Positions 16,475 to 25,378 of a DNA stretch of 56,004 bases are shown here, piece by piece (within the stretch, counting starts at the first letter, position 1; each line of letters starts with the position of its first letter). A model generated the notes under the pieces. The model made no database searches and was not told where the DNA came from. It saw only the letters and a program-made list of their open reading frames with translations. Made by a program: the position numbers and the translations under genes. This DNA comes from CAYLJJ01 sp964384025 (lineage in GTDB: Bacteria > Myxococcota_A > Bradymonadia > UBA7976 > UBA1532): assembly GCA_964384025.1 (NCBI GenBank), contig CAYLJJ010000035.1:1-56004 (forward strand), read 5' to 3'.

Positions 16475-18160
16475 TTATTTCAGATGACTTGAGAAAAACT
16501 CAATCAAGCTATGGTTTGCAGTAGCCTCGTCTGGCAAACCAAAAGCATTTGAATATATCCCCATCGATTCGTAACTATGATAATCATAATACGCGTAATT
16601 CAGGTTGTTTTCTTCAAATAAAGTCACAGCATCTCTAACCCAGTCGAGCCCACCCTTGTTGTTAACAAAAGTTGAATAGTGAGTCCCAAATTCTCCAATG
16701 ATTAACGGTATCTGCTTGTCTTCTGCAAATTTTATCCAGTATTGCAATGTTTTTTCAATTTCTTCCTTTCCTCTGTGCATGATTGAGCTTCCAGATTCAC
16801 TCTTGTAAAAATCAAGTCTAATTTGCGAATAAGATTCTTCGCCCGATAGTTTTCCCTTTATAAGTCCACCTATAGAATAGAAATGCTCTCTCTTCACTTC
16901 AATATATTGAGCAAAATCATAGAATACCACTTGCCCATTAGTATTTGATATTGAGAGAATCTGGGACTGTTCATCTACCCTTACTCTGGAACTGTCATTT
17001 CCAGATGATGTCCAGCTATCCCATGCATCCGATGAGTCGAAACGAATGGGGATTTCTCTAACAAGCGCCATGTTTTCATCAAATTCTCTGATGAAAACGT
17101 CTCTGAAAGAAACCTCTTCGGCGTTATTTGACGAAATCATAACAGGGATAGCTATCAGATTCCCGATTTCAAGGTTTTCCATGGGGGCTCCATCATAAAG
17201 TCTCCATTCGGCGTGATTTGCATCCATAATTGGATTATTTAGCGTCGAATCTGACCAGACAAGATCTTCAGGAAGCATTACGATCTCCTCGTCTGGATAT
17301 TTTCCACCATCTCCCATATCTAACCAAAAGGCGTTCTGATGTGTAAATTCAAATGGGTGCATAAAATGCATGTCATATAAAACATTTTGATCATCGACAA
17401 GCATCTGTACAAGATCGCGATCGTTATAACTTTCACCATTTCCATATAAACCGAGTGGCCACTCAAACACAATCATATGATTTTGATCTATTTTGCGAAT
17501 CTCAGAAATTATGGAATTCGCGAGATTTGGCCACTGTTCGATGGAATCAACCGGTACAGGTTCATTAAGCAGGCTAAATCCTGCAATTACAGGCTCATTC
17601 CTGTATTCCAAGGCTATTTTTTTCCATAATTCGGTTAATTTTTCCTGATTGGCTGGTATTGTCCATAAAGCAACTCCATCTTCAAGACCAGACTGCTGAC
17701 CTCCTGGAGGAACATGCATATCTAATATTAAATAGATATTGTTCTCTCTTGCCCACTCAATGTTCTTATCAATCCATCCCCAAACTTTGTCATTAGAGAA
17801 TGATTTATGGTTTAGCTGAAATCGAACAAGGTTCATCCCCATATCAGAAACACGTTGATAATCGAGATGAGAATGATGTTTTGAAGTAATTATATCTTCT
17901 GCTGTCCTATACCAGTGGTAGTTATTGAAATTAATACCTTTGAGAGATACTGGCACTCCTGTATCACCTAATACGATCTCATTTCCAGATCTCCTTAGGA
18001 AGTGTTCGGAAATCGACTTGTTTATAGGTTCATTCACTGAAGACTCTGCCAAAAAGAGTTCTTCTGATGAAGATTCATCCAGAAATGGTTCAGTGAAAGG
18101 TTCACTTGGGGAACAAGCAAAGAGAAGAGAGAACAGCAACAGAGCGTAGGGAGTGGTCAT
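16475..18160 (-). CDS. Glycoside hydrolase family 5-like lipoprotein
   Basis: The 561-residue protein has a lipoprotein signal (LLLFSLLFAC, Cys near residue 16) and a low-complexity acidic Ser/Glu linker. Its GH5-type barrel shows a start LKGINFNNYHWY, NLVRFQLNH, LILDMHVPPGG, the acid/base Glu in SLLNEPVPVD and the nucleophile Glu in PLIIGEFGTHYS. Between these two catalytic strands, residues about 275-430 form an inserted beta-rich segment like a carbohydrate-binding module (DSSDAWDSWTSSGNDSSRVR). It is probably surface-anchored and acts on a beta-glucan or mannan; the substrate is not determined. Base composition is clearly more AT-rich than the genes on both sides, hinting at separate acquisition. 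Confidence 0.85.
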   Translation of the reverse strand: MTTPYALLLFSLLFACSPSEPFTEPFLDESSSEELFLAESSVNEPINKSISEHFLRRSGNEIVLGDTGVPVSLKGINFNNYHWYRTAEDIITSKHHSHLDYQRVSDMGMNLVRFQLNHKSFSNDKVWGWIDKNIEWARENNIYLILDMHVPPGGQQSGLEDGVALWTIPANQEKLTELWKKIALEYRNEPVIAGFSLLNEPVPVDSIEQWPNLANSIISEIRKIDQNHMIVFEWPLGLYGNGESYNDRDLVQMLVDDQNVLYDMHFMHPFEFTHQNAFWLDMGDGGKYPDEEIVMLPEDLVWSDSTLNNPIMDANHAEWRLYDGAPMENLEIGNLIAIPVMISSNNAEEVSFRDVFIREFDENMALVREIPIRFDSSDAWDSWTSSGNDSSRVRVDEQSQILSISNTNGQVVFYDFAQYIEVKREHFYSIGGLIKGKLSGEESYSQIRLDFYKSESGSSIMHRGKEEIEKTLQYWIKFAEDKQIPLIIGEFGTHYSTFVNNKGGLDWVRDAVTLFEENNLNYAYYDYHSYESMGIYSNAFGLPDEATANHSLIEFFSSHLK

Positions 18161-18355
18161 CAGCCTCTCGACATGAGAAGAGCGAGTGAATCTTTAGCCG
18201 CCTGAATATCGCATAAAACTCGCATTTTGAAACCCCGAGTTCGAAAACTTGATCTGTGCCTTGGGTTCAGATGTGCTCATCGCCGAGAGTGTTGATTCCC
18301 GGCTCGCCCAAACCCAAGCCAAGGGAAAATCGAGGCTCCTCACTGGAGCCAACTT

Positions 18356-19390
18356 CTAACCCACCCGATCTGGGAGAGCATTTTCATTGCTAAGCAGGGT
18401 TTGAGCATCATCATAGATGCTCCACTGTAGCGCTCCTCGAACCACCTCCATAATGCGCACCTCACAGAGATGACGACTGAAGTCACAGTCATCAGCCTCT
18501 AAAGATCTCAACGCTGTCACCAAGTTATTTCGTGTCGGTTTATAGTGACCGCTGGCGTTATCAATATAGCTTAGATGTCCATTGCTGGCTTTAAGGATGC
18601 CGGCAGAGATCACTCCCTTGCCTGCGCTGAGGCTTGAGTGATTAAAACGCTGGTTTCGTCTTAGGTTGCGATCTTCAGTATGCTGGTTGGTAGAAAATAG
18701 ATTGCCATAGTCATCAATAACATAAGCCCACTCTCGCCCTTGAGTGTCAAAGCGCACATTGGCTTCTTTATAGAGCCGACCACCAGTGGGTACAATCAGC
18801 CGTTGAATGCGCTGCTGTTTACCAAAGAAAGCAACCTCAGTCTCCATGAGCATATCGGGCGCATGAGTTCTGATTAGAGTCTTAAACTGCTCAGTGCTCA
18901 TGTTGCCAAAGTCAGGTGGATTGGTGATTCCAATGGAGGGAGCATTGCGGATCAGCGCGGTCGCAGTGGAACCTGAGAAAGCAGTCTGCTTACCTGATTG
19001 GAGGTAAGTTGTCCGTTCATGGTGATAGCCTCCCTGGAGGTTGCGCGTTTGTACTCTCTGACCGCGTCGCAGTTCCTGTCGTTTATGGGTCTCAAACTTC
19101 TCATATTGAAGACGAGCAAAAGCCTGTTGCGCTAGGGTATTCACTGCGGCCCGGCGTCGAGTCGCCAGCGTGGTGCTTTTACCATGTTTTACTTCGAGCC
19201 AGTGCCGACAGGCGTTCATGATTCGGGTGAGGTACTTTTTTCGACGACCCCGACAAGCACCTCCATTCCAAGCCACCAGCTGTTCATCTATCGTGGTCAG
19301 TAAGCCTCGAGATTTGGGGAGCAAACCGGTTGATTTGCTTTGCTGTTTGAATTGTTGGAGGGTCCAAACCCTAGGAGCATGAGCAGACAT
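18356..19390 (-). CDS. Protein with C-terminal domain resembling plant IQM calmodulin-binding proteins
   Basis: The 344-residue protein has no signal peptide. Residues about 1-130 are basic and helical with no recognised family. Residues about 215-335 closely follow the conserved C-terminal region of plant IQM proteins: FNHSSLSAGKGVISAGILKA then a Gly-rich turn, and DNASGHYKPTRNNL, matching the plant pattern F-HSS--G----AG-L ... SGHY-PT--N. Bacterial proteins with this domain are mostly uncharacterised, and the IQ calmodulin motif itself is absent. It stands alone between a GH5 gene and a GNAT gene, 100 bp from the latter. An effector-like role is possible, given the nearby spike and DUF2169 genes, but this is speculation. 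Confidence 0.65.
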   Translation of the reverse strand: MSAHAPRVWTLQQFKQQSKSTGLLPKSRGLLTTIDEQLVAWNGGACRGRRKKYLTRIMNACRHWLEVKHGKSTTLATRRRAAVNTLAQQAFARLQYEKFETHKRQELRRGQRVQTRNLQGGYHHERTTYLQSGKQTAFSGSTATALIRNAPSIGITNPPDFGNMSTEQFKTLIRTHAPDMLMETEVAFFGKQQRIQRLIVPTGGRLYKEANVRFDTQGREWAYVIDDYGNLFSTNQHTEDRNLRRNQRFNHSSLSAGKGVISAGILKASNGHLSYIDNASGHYKPTRNNLVTALRSLEADDCDFSRHLCEVRIMEVVRGALQWSIYDDAQTLLSNENALPDRVG

Positions 19391-19489
19391 CAGCTCTCCC
19401 TTATCGATAATAGGTAGCCTGTAGCTACAGATAGCGAAGATGAGCCCTCCTTTGGGAGGTGGGCTCCAATCGATGGTAGGAAGATAGGG

Positions 19490-20518
19490 TCAAACAGGCA
19501 ACAGATCTTCATCTGCGCCCGAGGCGCTGAAATGTAAGGGGGCTCTGAGCGGGATCCCTTCTCCCTCAAACCAATGAACAGGTAGAGGGGGGCCTTGGAT
19601 AAAGCGGTTCTGCTTGAAGGCGGAGATGAGCGCTGGGTCGCTGGCTCGGCTGCGAACAACCTGAGGACCCTCGGGCAACAAGCGTCGCAGAGTCTCAGCG
19701 ATCATCCAGGGGTAGAGTTCAGCCTCCTGGGTAAAGATATCTAGGATCTGAGCCTCCACACGATCTCCTCGGCGTAGGCAGCGTGCGAGGCTCCAGCCCT
19801 TTAGCTGCCCCTCCAGTTCAAAATAGCTGCTCAAGTAGCGTCCAGCGCGGGGGTGGCGCTGAAGCCAAGAGATGCGCTCAAGATCTGGAAGCGCGCCGCT
19901 CAGCAGGCTCCCCTCATAAAGCGCTAGGACCTCCTCTCCAGGCTTGGAGATGGATCGAGACCGGCCCGCTTCTGGGGCCCTGAATTTCGGAGCACGCTTA
20001 AACCAAAGCTCTGTAGAGAGGGCGACCGCCAAGCGCCGAAGCTTTAGGGGCAGCTTCTGAGCCCTTTGATGGTTGGAGAGCTCTGCATCCAGGGCCTCAG
20101 GAGCCAGGGGGAGGATGAAGCTGGGCGCTGAGCAAACAGCCCTCCATCCCATACGCGGGAGCAGCTTCTGAGTGATGGCTGTACCGCCGATGGTGATGAG
20201 CTGTTCAGATCCTTCAGTCATCGCCTGAAAGACTCTCATTCCCAGCCTCTGGCCTCGAAAGTCCGGGTGAGCTGCCCAATCTATAAGCTCCAAAACGGAG
20301 AGCGGAGCTTGATCTGGGCTGAAGTAGCGCTGCCGCCGAGCAAAGGTGATCGCTGCAATACGCGCCCCCTCCAGGGCGACAATGCCCTGTATATTGGGGG
20401 TCTCTGCATAACGCCAACGCAGATAGTCTGCGTCTCCCTCTCGCTTCCACACTTCGGCGTTAAAGCGACAGAGGGCAGAGAAGTGTTCTGGGCTGTAGGG
20501 GAGCAGTTCCATTTTCAA
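19490..20518 (-). CDS. GNAT-type acetyltransferase family protein
   Basis: The 342-residue protein has an N-terminal GNAT-like half: VWKREGDADYLRWRYAETPN, then VLELIDWAAHPDFRGQRLGM, which matches the acetyl-CoA pyrophosphate-binding motif (RGxxxG/A), and a second half with related beta-alpha pattern. It overlaps the polysaccharide deacetylase gene by ATGA (start at 20518, upstream stop at 20515), so the two are translated together. Pairs of this kind occur in exopolysaccharide or capsule modification loci, where the acyltransferase acts on a sugar or a lipid-linked intermediate. The substrate is not evident. Confidence 0.8.
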   Translation of the reverse strand: MKMELLPYSPEHFSALCRFNAEVWKREGDADYLRWRYAETPNIQGIVALEGARIAAITFARRQRYFSPDQAPLSVLELIDWAAHPDFRGQRLGMRVFQAMTEGSEQLITIGGTAITQKLLPRMGWRAVCSAPSFILPLAPEALDAELSNHQRAQKLPLKLRRLAVALSTELWFKRAPKFRAPEAGRSRSISKPGEEVLALYEGSLLSGALPDLERISWLQRHPRAGRYLSSYFELEGQLKGWSLARCLRRGDRVEAQILDIFTQEAELYPWMIAETLRRLLPEGPQVVRSRASDPALISAFKQNRFIQGPPLPVHWFEGEGIPLRAPLHFSASGADEDLLPV

Positions 20519-21372
20519 ACTTTCAGAGAGAGATTTCGCCTTTGATACAGGTGGAGTAGATCCATGAGCCCAGACCTTTGAAGGTTCTGGATCTCTGGCG
20601 GGAAGTCAACCTCAAGTTGGGAGCGACAGAGCTGATGGGGCGAGCTGTGCTGTGAGATGATCCCACTGAAGCCTGTGAACAGGTAGCGGTACCCTGCTTG
20701 GAGGAGTGCGGCCTGGGCTTCGTCGGTGTAGCTCCAGGGCTCAGCCCCCACCCAAGCGAAAGACTCCACCCTTCGTCCCAACTCCAGCTCCATACGCTCC
20801 TTAGAGGCTCTTATCTCCTGGTTTAGAGCCTCCAAAGGGATATTCGCCGCGCGGCGATGGTTCCAAGTGTGCCCTCCCAAGATATGACGCTTGGAGAGAT
20901 CTCGGGCCTGATCCCAACTCATCGCCAGAGCGCCTCCCGTCCACTCCTCTCGGAGACAGGCGATGCGATGCTCATCGATATAGCGCCGCTGCCCCTCGAT
21001 AGGGCAGTCCAGGAAGCCCACAGGAAGAAAAAACCAGCCAGGCACCTGATGCCGCTCTAAGATGGGTGCGCAGACCTCGGCATGGCAGCGAAGACCATCA
21101 TCAAAGCTCAGAATGATCCCAGGTCGTTTATAAGGCCATTGCCCGCTCAAGAGCGCCTGGAGCCCCTCCAGACCGACTGGGATATAGTTTTCGAGCAGTT
21201 CAAGAAGCTGAGACTCAAACGCCTCAGCAAAACGTGGAGGAACATCATGATAATTAAATGCCCTGATGTACGGCTTTCTCAGATTTTGTAGTTTCTGAAA
21301 TCCATCCACAATATTTTTAGATTTAAAAATCTGCGCGATAAAGCGTTTTTTAAATGAAATTTTTGAAGGCAT
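20515..21372 (-). CDS. Polysaccharide deacetylase family protein (NodB-type)
   Basis: The 285-residue protein has the NodB fold marks: FDDGLRCHAEV (catalytic Asp-Asp) near residue 68, FFLPVGFLD, and the metal-binding motif GGHTWNHRRA near residue 160. It likely removes acetyl groups from N-acetylhexosamine polymers. No signal peptide is clear, so location is uncertain. It is the first gene of a two-gene minus-strand unit with the GNAT protein; a 239-bp intergenic region separates it from the divergent Rrf2 gene and probably holds both promoters. Confidence 0.88.
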   Translation of the reverse strand: MPSKISFKKRFIAQIFKSKNIVDGFQKLQNLRKPYIRAFNYHDVPPRFAEAFESQLLELLENYIPVGLEGLQALLSGQWPYKRPGIILSFDDGLRCHAEVCAPILERHQVPGWFFLPVGFLDCPIEGQRRYIDEHRIACLREEWTGGALAMSWDQARDLSKRHILGGHTWNHRRAANIPLEALNQEIRASKERMELELGRRVESFAWVGAEPWSYTDEAQAALLQAGYRYLFTGFSGIISQHSSPHQLCRSQLEVDFPPEIQNLQRSGLMDLLHLYQRRNLSLKV

Positions 21373-21611
21373 GGATTATTTTGAACTTTTCTCTGTTAGG
21401 CCTTAATTAAGATTAACTCCAGCTCAAATGTCAATATCATTCTATCTGTAGAAATGAGTTCAGGCTCAACTGCTAAAGTCGCTCACGAATCCCTCGATGG
21501 GTTTTAAAGATCCTCCAGTGAATTCTAGAGAGTGCAGAATTAAGGGTTCAAGGGGATCTCGAAATTTGCCTTGGTTTATGCTCTGATAGAGAAAATCATG
21601 GGGTACAGAAT

Positions 21612-22058
21612 TTGAGTAAGATTACACAGAAAGGACAGTACGCTGTCCGTGCCACCCTCCAACTGGCGCAGAACTATGGGAAGGCTCCTCTCTCTGTTGC
21701 CAGCATCGCAGAGAAGCAGTCGATCCCCGCCCGCTTCTTAGAGCAGATCATCGCTGAACTGCGTCGAGCCAAGATCGTCAGCTCTCATCGCGGCGCTCAT
21801 GGTGGCTATACCCTGAACATCAGACCTGACCAGCTCAACATGGCTCAGATCATCCACCTCATTGATGGAGAGCCTCGTCCAGTAGATTGTATCAGCTGTG
21901 GGGGAGAGAAGAGCTGTGAGCTGGGACCAGACTGCGTCTTCGCACCGGTCTGGATCGCTGCTCATCAAGCGAGCAATGAGATCTATAAGAAGACCAGCTT
22001 CCAGGAGCTTCTAGATCAGCTCTCTATTTTGGAGAGGAGTAATTCCCAACGCTCATAG
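21612..22058 (+). CDS. Rrf2-family transcriptional regulator with Cys cluster
   Basis: The 148-residue protein has the Rrf2 winged-helix pattern: ITQKGQYAVRATLQLA, IAEKQSIPARFLEQI and the glycine-rich HRGAHGGYTL. It has cysteines at CISCGGEKSCELGPDC, which fit an Fe-S cluster-binding loop as in IscR, NsrR or RsrR, so it may sense Fe-S status, nitric oxide or redox. The start is TTG 21612, with only a weak ribosome site. Its 3' end overlaps the convergent ABC-F gene by 43 bp. No obvious cysteine desulfurase or scaffold genes are adjacent. Confidence 0.9.
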   Translation: MSKITQKGQYAVRATLQLAQNYGKAPLSVASIAEKQSIPARFLEQIIAELRRAKIVSSHRGAHGGYTLNIRPDQLNMAQIIHLIDGEPRPVDCISCGGEKSCELGPDCVFAPVWIAAHQASNEIYKKTSFQELLDQLSILERSNSQRS

Positions 22059-23899
22059 AGCGCGTTCAACTCCGCCTTGAGCCGAGAGAGGGCCTTCTGT
22101 AGCTCAACCCCCTCTGCTCTTCGCCAGATTTCAGGATCAGCGAGAGCCATCTCTTGCTCAGCGATCTCCTCCTCAAGAGCCTCAATGCGAGGCTCTATCC
22201 CCTCCAACTCACGCTCTTCTTTCCAACTCAGGGCCTTACGAGCTTGGGACTCTCGCCTGATCTTTTTCTGCTTGGGTGCCTCTCGGGCCTCGCGTTGAGC
22301 CTCCAGACGCTGAAGTTGGAACTGGCGATAATGACTGTAGTTGCCCTGGATCAGGCGAACACGCCCCTCCTTATCCTCTCCTTCAAAGGCCAGGATGGCG
22401 GTGGCTATCTTATCCAAAAAGTAGCGATCGTGGGTGACTACCAAGACGCAACCGGAGAAGCGGACGAGGCTCTCCTCCAGGAGATGGAGGGTCTCGATAT
22501 CCAGATCATTGGTGGGCTCATCCATCAGCAGGACGTTGGCCTGGGTCAGGAGAAAGCAGGCCAGGGCCAGGCGATTCTGCTCTCCCCCGCTCAGAGAGCC
22601 CACATAGCGCTGATGAAAAGCTTTCGAGAAGCCAAAGCGCTCCAACCAAGTGGCCATATGCACTGGGCGACCCTCGGGGAAGACCATATCTCCATCTGGG
22701 CAGAGGGTCTTGCGGACGCTCTTTTGAGGATCGAGGAGGCTGCGCTGCTGATCAAACCAAGCGACCTGAGTGTTCTTACCCCTGATCAGCTGTCCGCTCT
22801 TGGGTCTCAGATCTCCAGCCACCAAGCGCAGGAGCGTGGACTTTCCACAGCCGTTGGAGCCCAGAATACCGATCCGCTCTCCTCGACTGAGCGCAAGGCT
22901 CAGACCTCGAATCAGCTGGGGACCTCCCTCATAGGCCATATGTAGATCGACCACTTCTAGAATGCGCTTGCCCTTACGAGCGGGTTGACCGAAGCGAATC
23001 TCGGGGACGATCATCTCCTGAGAGAGGCGCTGCACCTGCTCCTTGGCACTCTCGATGCGCTCCAAGCGAGCTTTCGCCTTGCCTGTACGCGCTGAGGGAG
23101 ATCGCCCCGCCCACTCCAACTCAGCCATAAGCTGCTTGAGGCGGCGATGTCGACTCTGGGCTCGCTGTGCCTCTTCTACTGCGCGGGCAGCTACAAAGTC
23201 GCTGTAGTTGCCTGGATAGACCCGCAGCGCTCCACCTCGCAGCTCTGCGAGGCGCTCCACCACCTTATCCAGAAAATAGCGATCGTGGGTGACCAGGAGA
23301 AAGGAGGCAGAGGTCTGCGCCAACCAACGCTCTAGCCATTCAACGGTCTCTGCGTCTAGATGGTTGGTAGGCTCATCCAACAGGATGAGATCGGGGCGCT
23401 CCAGAATCATACGCGCTAGAGCGACCCGCTTCTGTTGGCCCCCGCTCAGATGCGCGATCTTTGAGTCCATAGGAGGCAGACGCAGTTCTGTAGCAGCTCG
23501 CTCGATATGGTGCTTCCACTCCCAGCCGCCCCCCTGCTCAATCTCCTCCAGTAGCTCAGCGGCCTCAGGAGCCTGGGCAGCGGCAGCATGTTCATAAGCC
23601 AGGATGGTGGCGTTCAGGGCTCTAAAGGGCTCTTGCAAATTCTCAAGAATCGTCTCCGCTGAGAGCTTGGGGAGCTGCTCCAAGACGCTCAGACGTGTAC
23701 CTCGTCTCAGAGAGATACGACCCAGATCCGCTTCCTCTGCCCCAGAGATGAGACGCAGCAGGGTGGACTTACCTGCGCCATTGCGACCCACAAGCCCCAC
23801 CTTGTCTCCGCAGTTCATACCAAAGTTGAGGTCTTCAAGGAGGATCTGGTTGCTGTAAGCTTTGGCCAGACCCGCGATACTTAGGATGTTCTCACTCAC
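22016..23899 (-). CDS. ABC-F family ATPase (Uup-like)
   Basis: About 627 residues from GTG 23899, giving a family-typical start (SENILSIAGLAKAY); another GTG at 23917 would add 6 residues. It has two ABC domains without membrane segments: Walker A GRNGAGKST and signature LSGGQQKR in the first, GSNGCGKST and LSGGEQNR in the second, each with a LLxDEPTNxLD Walker B. The linker between them is rich in Arg/Lys, and the last 80-90 residues form a charged coiled coil as in Uup and related ABC-F proteins. ABC-F proteins act on the ribosome or on branched DNA. Standalone gene convergent with the Rrf2 regulator. Confidence 0.92.
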   Translation of the reverse strand: MSENILSIAGLAKAYSNQILLEDLNFGMNCGDKVGLVGRNGAGKSTLLRLISGAEEADLGRISLRRGTRLSVLEQLPKLSAETILENLQEPFRALNATILAYEHAAAAQAPEAAELLEEIEQGGGWEWKHHIERAATELRLPPMDSKIAHLSGGQQKRVALARMILERPDLILLDEPTNHLDAETVEWLERWLAQTSASFLLVTHDRYFLDKVVERLAELRGGALRVYPGNYSDFVAARAVEEAQRAQSRHRRLKQLMAELEWAGRSPSARTGKAKARLERIESAKEQVQRLSQEMIVPEIRFGQPARKGKRILEVVDLHMAYEGGPQLIRGLSLALSRGERIGILGSNGCGKSTLLRLVAGDLRPKSGQLIRGKNTQVAWFDQQRSLLDPQKSVRKTLCPDGDMVFPEGRPVHMATWLERFGFSKAFHQRYVGSLSGGEQNRLALACFLLTQANVLLMDEPTNDLDIETLHLLEESLVRFSGCVLVVTHDRYFLDKIATAILAFEGEDKEGRVRLIQGNYSHYRQFQLQRLEAQREAREAPKQKKIRRESQARKALSWKEERELEGIEPRIEALEEEIAEQEMALADPEIWRRAEGVELQKALSRLKAELNALYERWELLLSKIES

Positions 23900-23988
23900 G
23901 CCCGGATGCTGCCACACTCTAAGCTCTTTTCCTCATATTGATTTGAAGAGCGGAGGTGTAGGCTCTCTTTCTTGAAAAGGAGGCAGCC

Positions 23989-25308
23989 ATCCCCTTCCAA
24001 AATATCAACATTGACTCCCATCGGATCCCCTCGCTGGGACACCGTACAATCGACTCTCCTCTGCCCTCTTGTCGCTTTGTTCACGACGACGAGCGGATCC
24101 TCTATGAGTGCAACCTCAAGCGGGTTCAAGAGAGCCTCGGGGCGGGTAAGAACCTCTCCAGTTTTGAGGTCGCGGGGCCTCGTCGAAAAATCTACTTTGA
24201 TCCTATGAACCTGAAGGTGGGCATCATCACCTGTGGAGGGCTTTGTCCTGGTCTCAACGATGTCATCCGCTCGATCGTCAACCAACTTTGGTTTCGCTAC
24301 GGAGTGCGGCATATCAAGGGCATTCGTCATGGCTACGCTGGGCTGAACCCTAAGCATCGCCTCGCGATGTTGGAGCTCAATCCCGAGCGAGTAGCTGAGA
24401 TCCATGAGGATGGAGGGACCTTCCTGGGCTCCTCTCGGGGTCCTCAGCCTATAGGGGTTATGGTGAACACCCTCCTCCGTGAGGAGATCCGTATCCTCTT
24501 TGTGATCGGAGGAGATGGGACCCTGAGAGGGGCTCAGGCGATCTCCGATGAGATTGAGCGTCGGGCGCTGCGTATCTCGATCATCGGCGTCCCCAAGACC
24601 ATCGACAATGACATCAACCTTGTCTCTCGAACCTTTGGTTTTGAGACCGCAGTCTCCAAGGCAGTAGAGAGCTTGCGCTGCGCTCATGTTGAAGCCAAAG
24701 CAGCTCCCAACGGCATCGGCATCGTCAAGCTTATGGGGCGACACTCCGGCTTTGTGACCGCCAGTGCTTGTCTGGCTCAACCTGATGTCAACTTCTGTTT
24801 GATCCCTGAGGTGCCCTTTCATCTGGAAGGAGACCAAGGTTTCCTTAAGGTCTTGGAGAGGCGAGTGAGCGCTCGTGGCCATGCGCTCATCGTCGTCGCT
24901 GAGGGAGCGGGTCAGGAGCTCTTTGATCAGGAGAAGCTGGGCTTAGACGCCTCAGGGAATCAGCGCCTGGGGGATATCGGCCTTCTCCTCAAGGAGAGGA
25001 TCTCAGCGCGCTTTGCGGGCAGCAAGTGGGGCGATGTAAATATCAAATATATCGATCCCAGCTATATCATCCGCTCAGTTCCAGCGACCCCTAACGATGG
25101 AATTTTTTGTGTCTTTCTGGGGCAGCACGCGGCTCATGCAGGGATGGCCGGAAAGACACAGATGTTGGTGGCCAGCTGGCATGAGTCCTTTATCCATCTG
25201 CCCCTCTCCTCAGCCACCGCCTCGCGTAAGAAGATCGATCCGATGGGGATCCTCTGGTCCAGCGTCTTGGAATCTACAGGACAGCCTGAGCAGATGTTCG
25301 TCCCCTGA
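23989..25308 (+). CDS. Plant-type ATP-dependent 6-phosphofructokinase, apparent ATC start
   Basis: Phosphofructokinase signatures are clear: ITCGGLCPGLNDVIRSIV, VIGGDGTLRGAQ (GGDG, the ATP-type residue), GVPKTIDNDIN and FGFETAV. Plant-like and bacterial group III enzymes have about 70 residues ahead of the ITCGGLCPG motif, ending GPRxKIYFDP. That same sequence is encoded here in frame upstream of the first ATG (24205), back to 23989. A TAG lies in frame at 23958-23960, and between it and 24205 there is no ATG, GTG or TTG. AAGGAGG at 23977-23983 lies 5 nt before an ATC codon at 23989, the same spacing as in neighbouring genes. I therefore place the start at ATC 23989 (439 residues). The shorter 367-residue reading lacks a normal N-terminus. 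It phosphorylates fructose 6-phosphate in glycolysis. Confidence 0.85.
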   Translation: MPFQNINIDSHRIPSLGHRTIDSPLPSCRFVHDDERILYECNLKRVQESLGAGKNLSSFEVAGPRRKIYFDPMNLKVGIITCGGLCPGLNDVIRSIVNQLWFRYGVRHIKGIRHGYAGLNPKHRLAMLELNPERVAEIHEDGGTFLGSSRGPQPIGVMVNTLLREEIRILFVIGGDGTLRGAQAISDEIERRALRISIIGVPKTIDNDINLVSRTFGFETAVSKAVESLRCAHVEAKAAPNGIGIVKLMGRHSGFVTASACLAQPDVNFCLIPEVPFHLEGDQGFLKVLERRVSARGHALIVVAEGAGQELFDQEKLGLDASGNQRLGDIGLLLKERISARFAGSKWGDVNIKYIDPSYIIRSVPATPNDGIFCVFLGQHAAHAGMAGKTQMLVASWHESFIHLPLSSATASRKKIDPMGILWSSVLESTGQPEQMFVP

Positions 25309-25378
25309 ACCCTCCCCAACATTGACACTCTTCCATGAAGCATCTAATCAAGCCTGAGTTCTGGCTAAGGAGGCTGCT

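Noticed and set aside
18225..18358. Short plus-strand frame ending in TAA before the IQM-like gene
   Set aside because: About 40 residues of protein-like sequence (LICALGSDVLIAESVDSRLA) but without a normal start, ribosome site or recognisable domain; possibly a remnant, not enough to call.
23896..24882. 328-residue minus-strand reading frame opposite phosphofructokinase
   Set aside because: It lies fully across the phosphofructokinase gene and the ABC-F promoter region, has no family pattern, and is explained by the codon bias of the real gene on the other strand.
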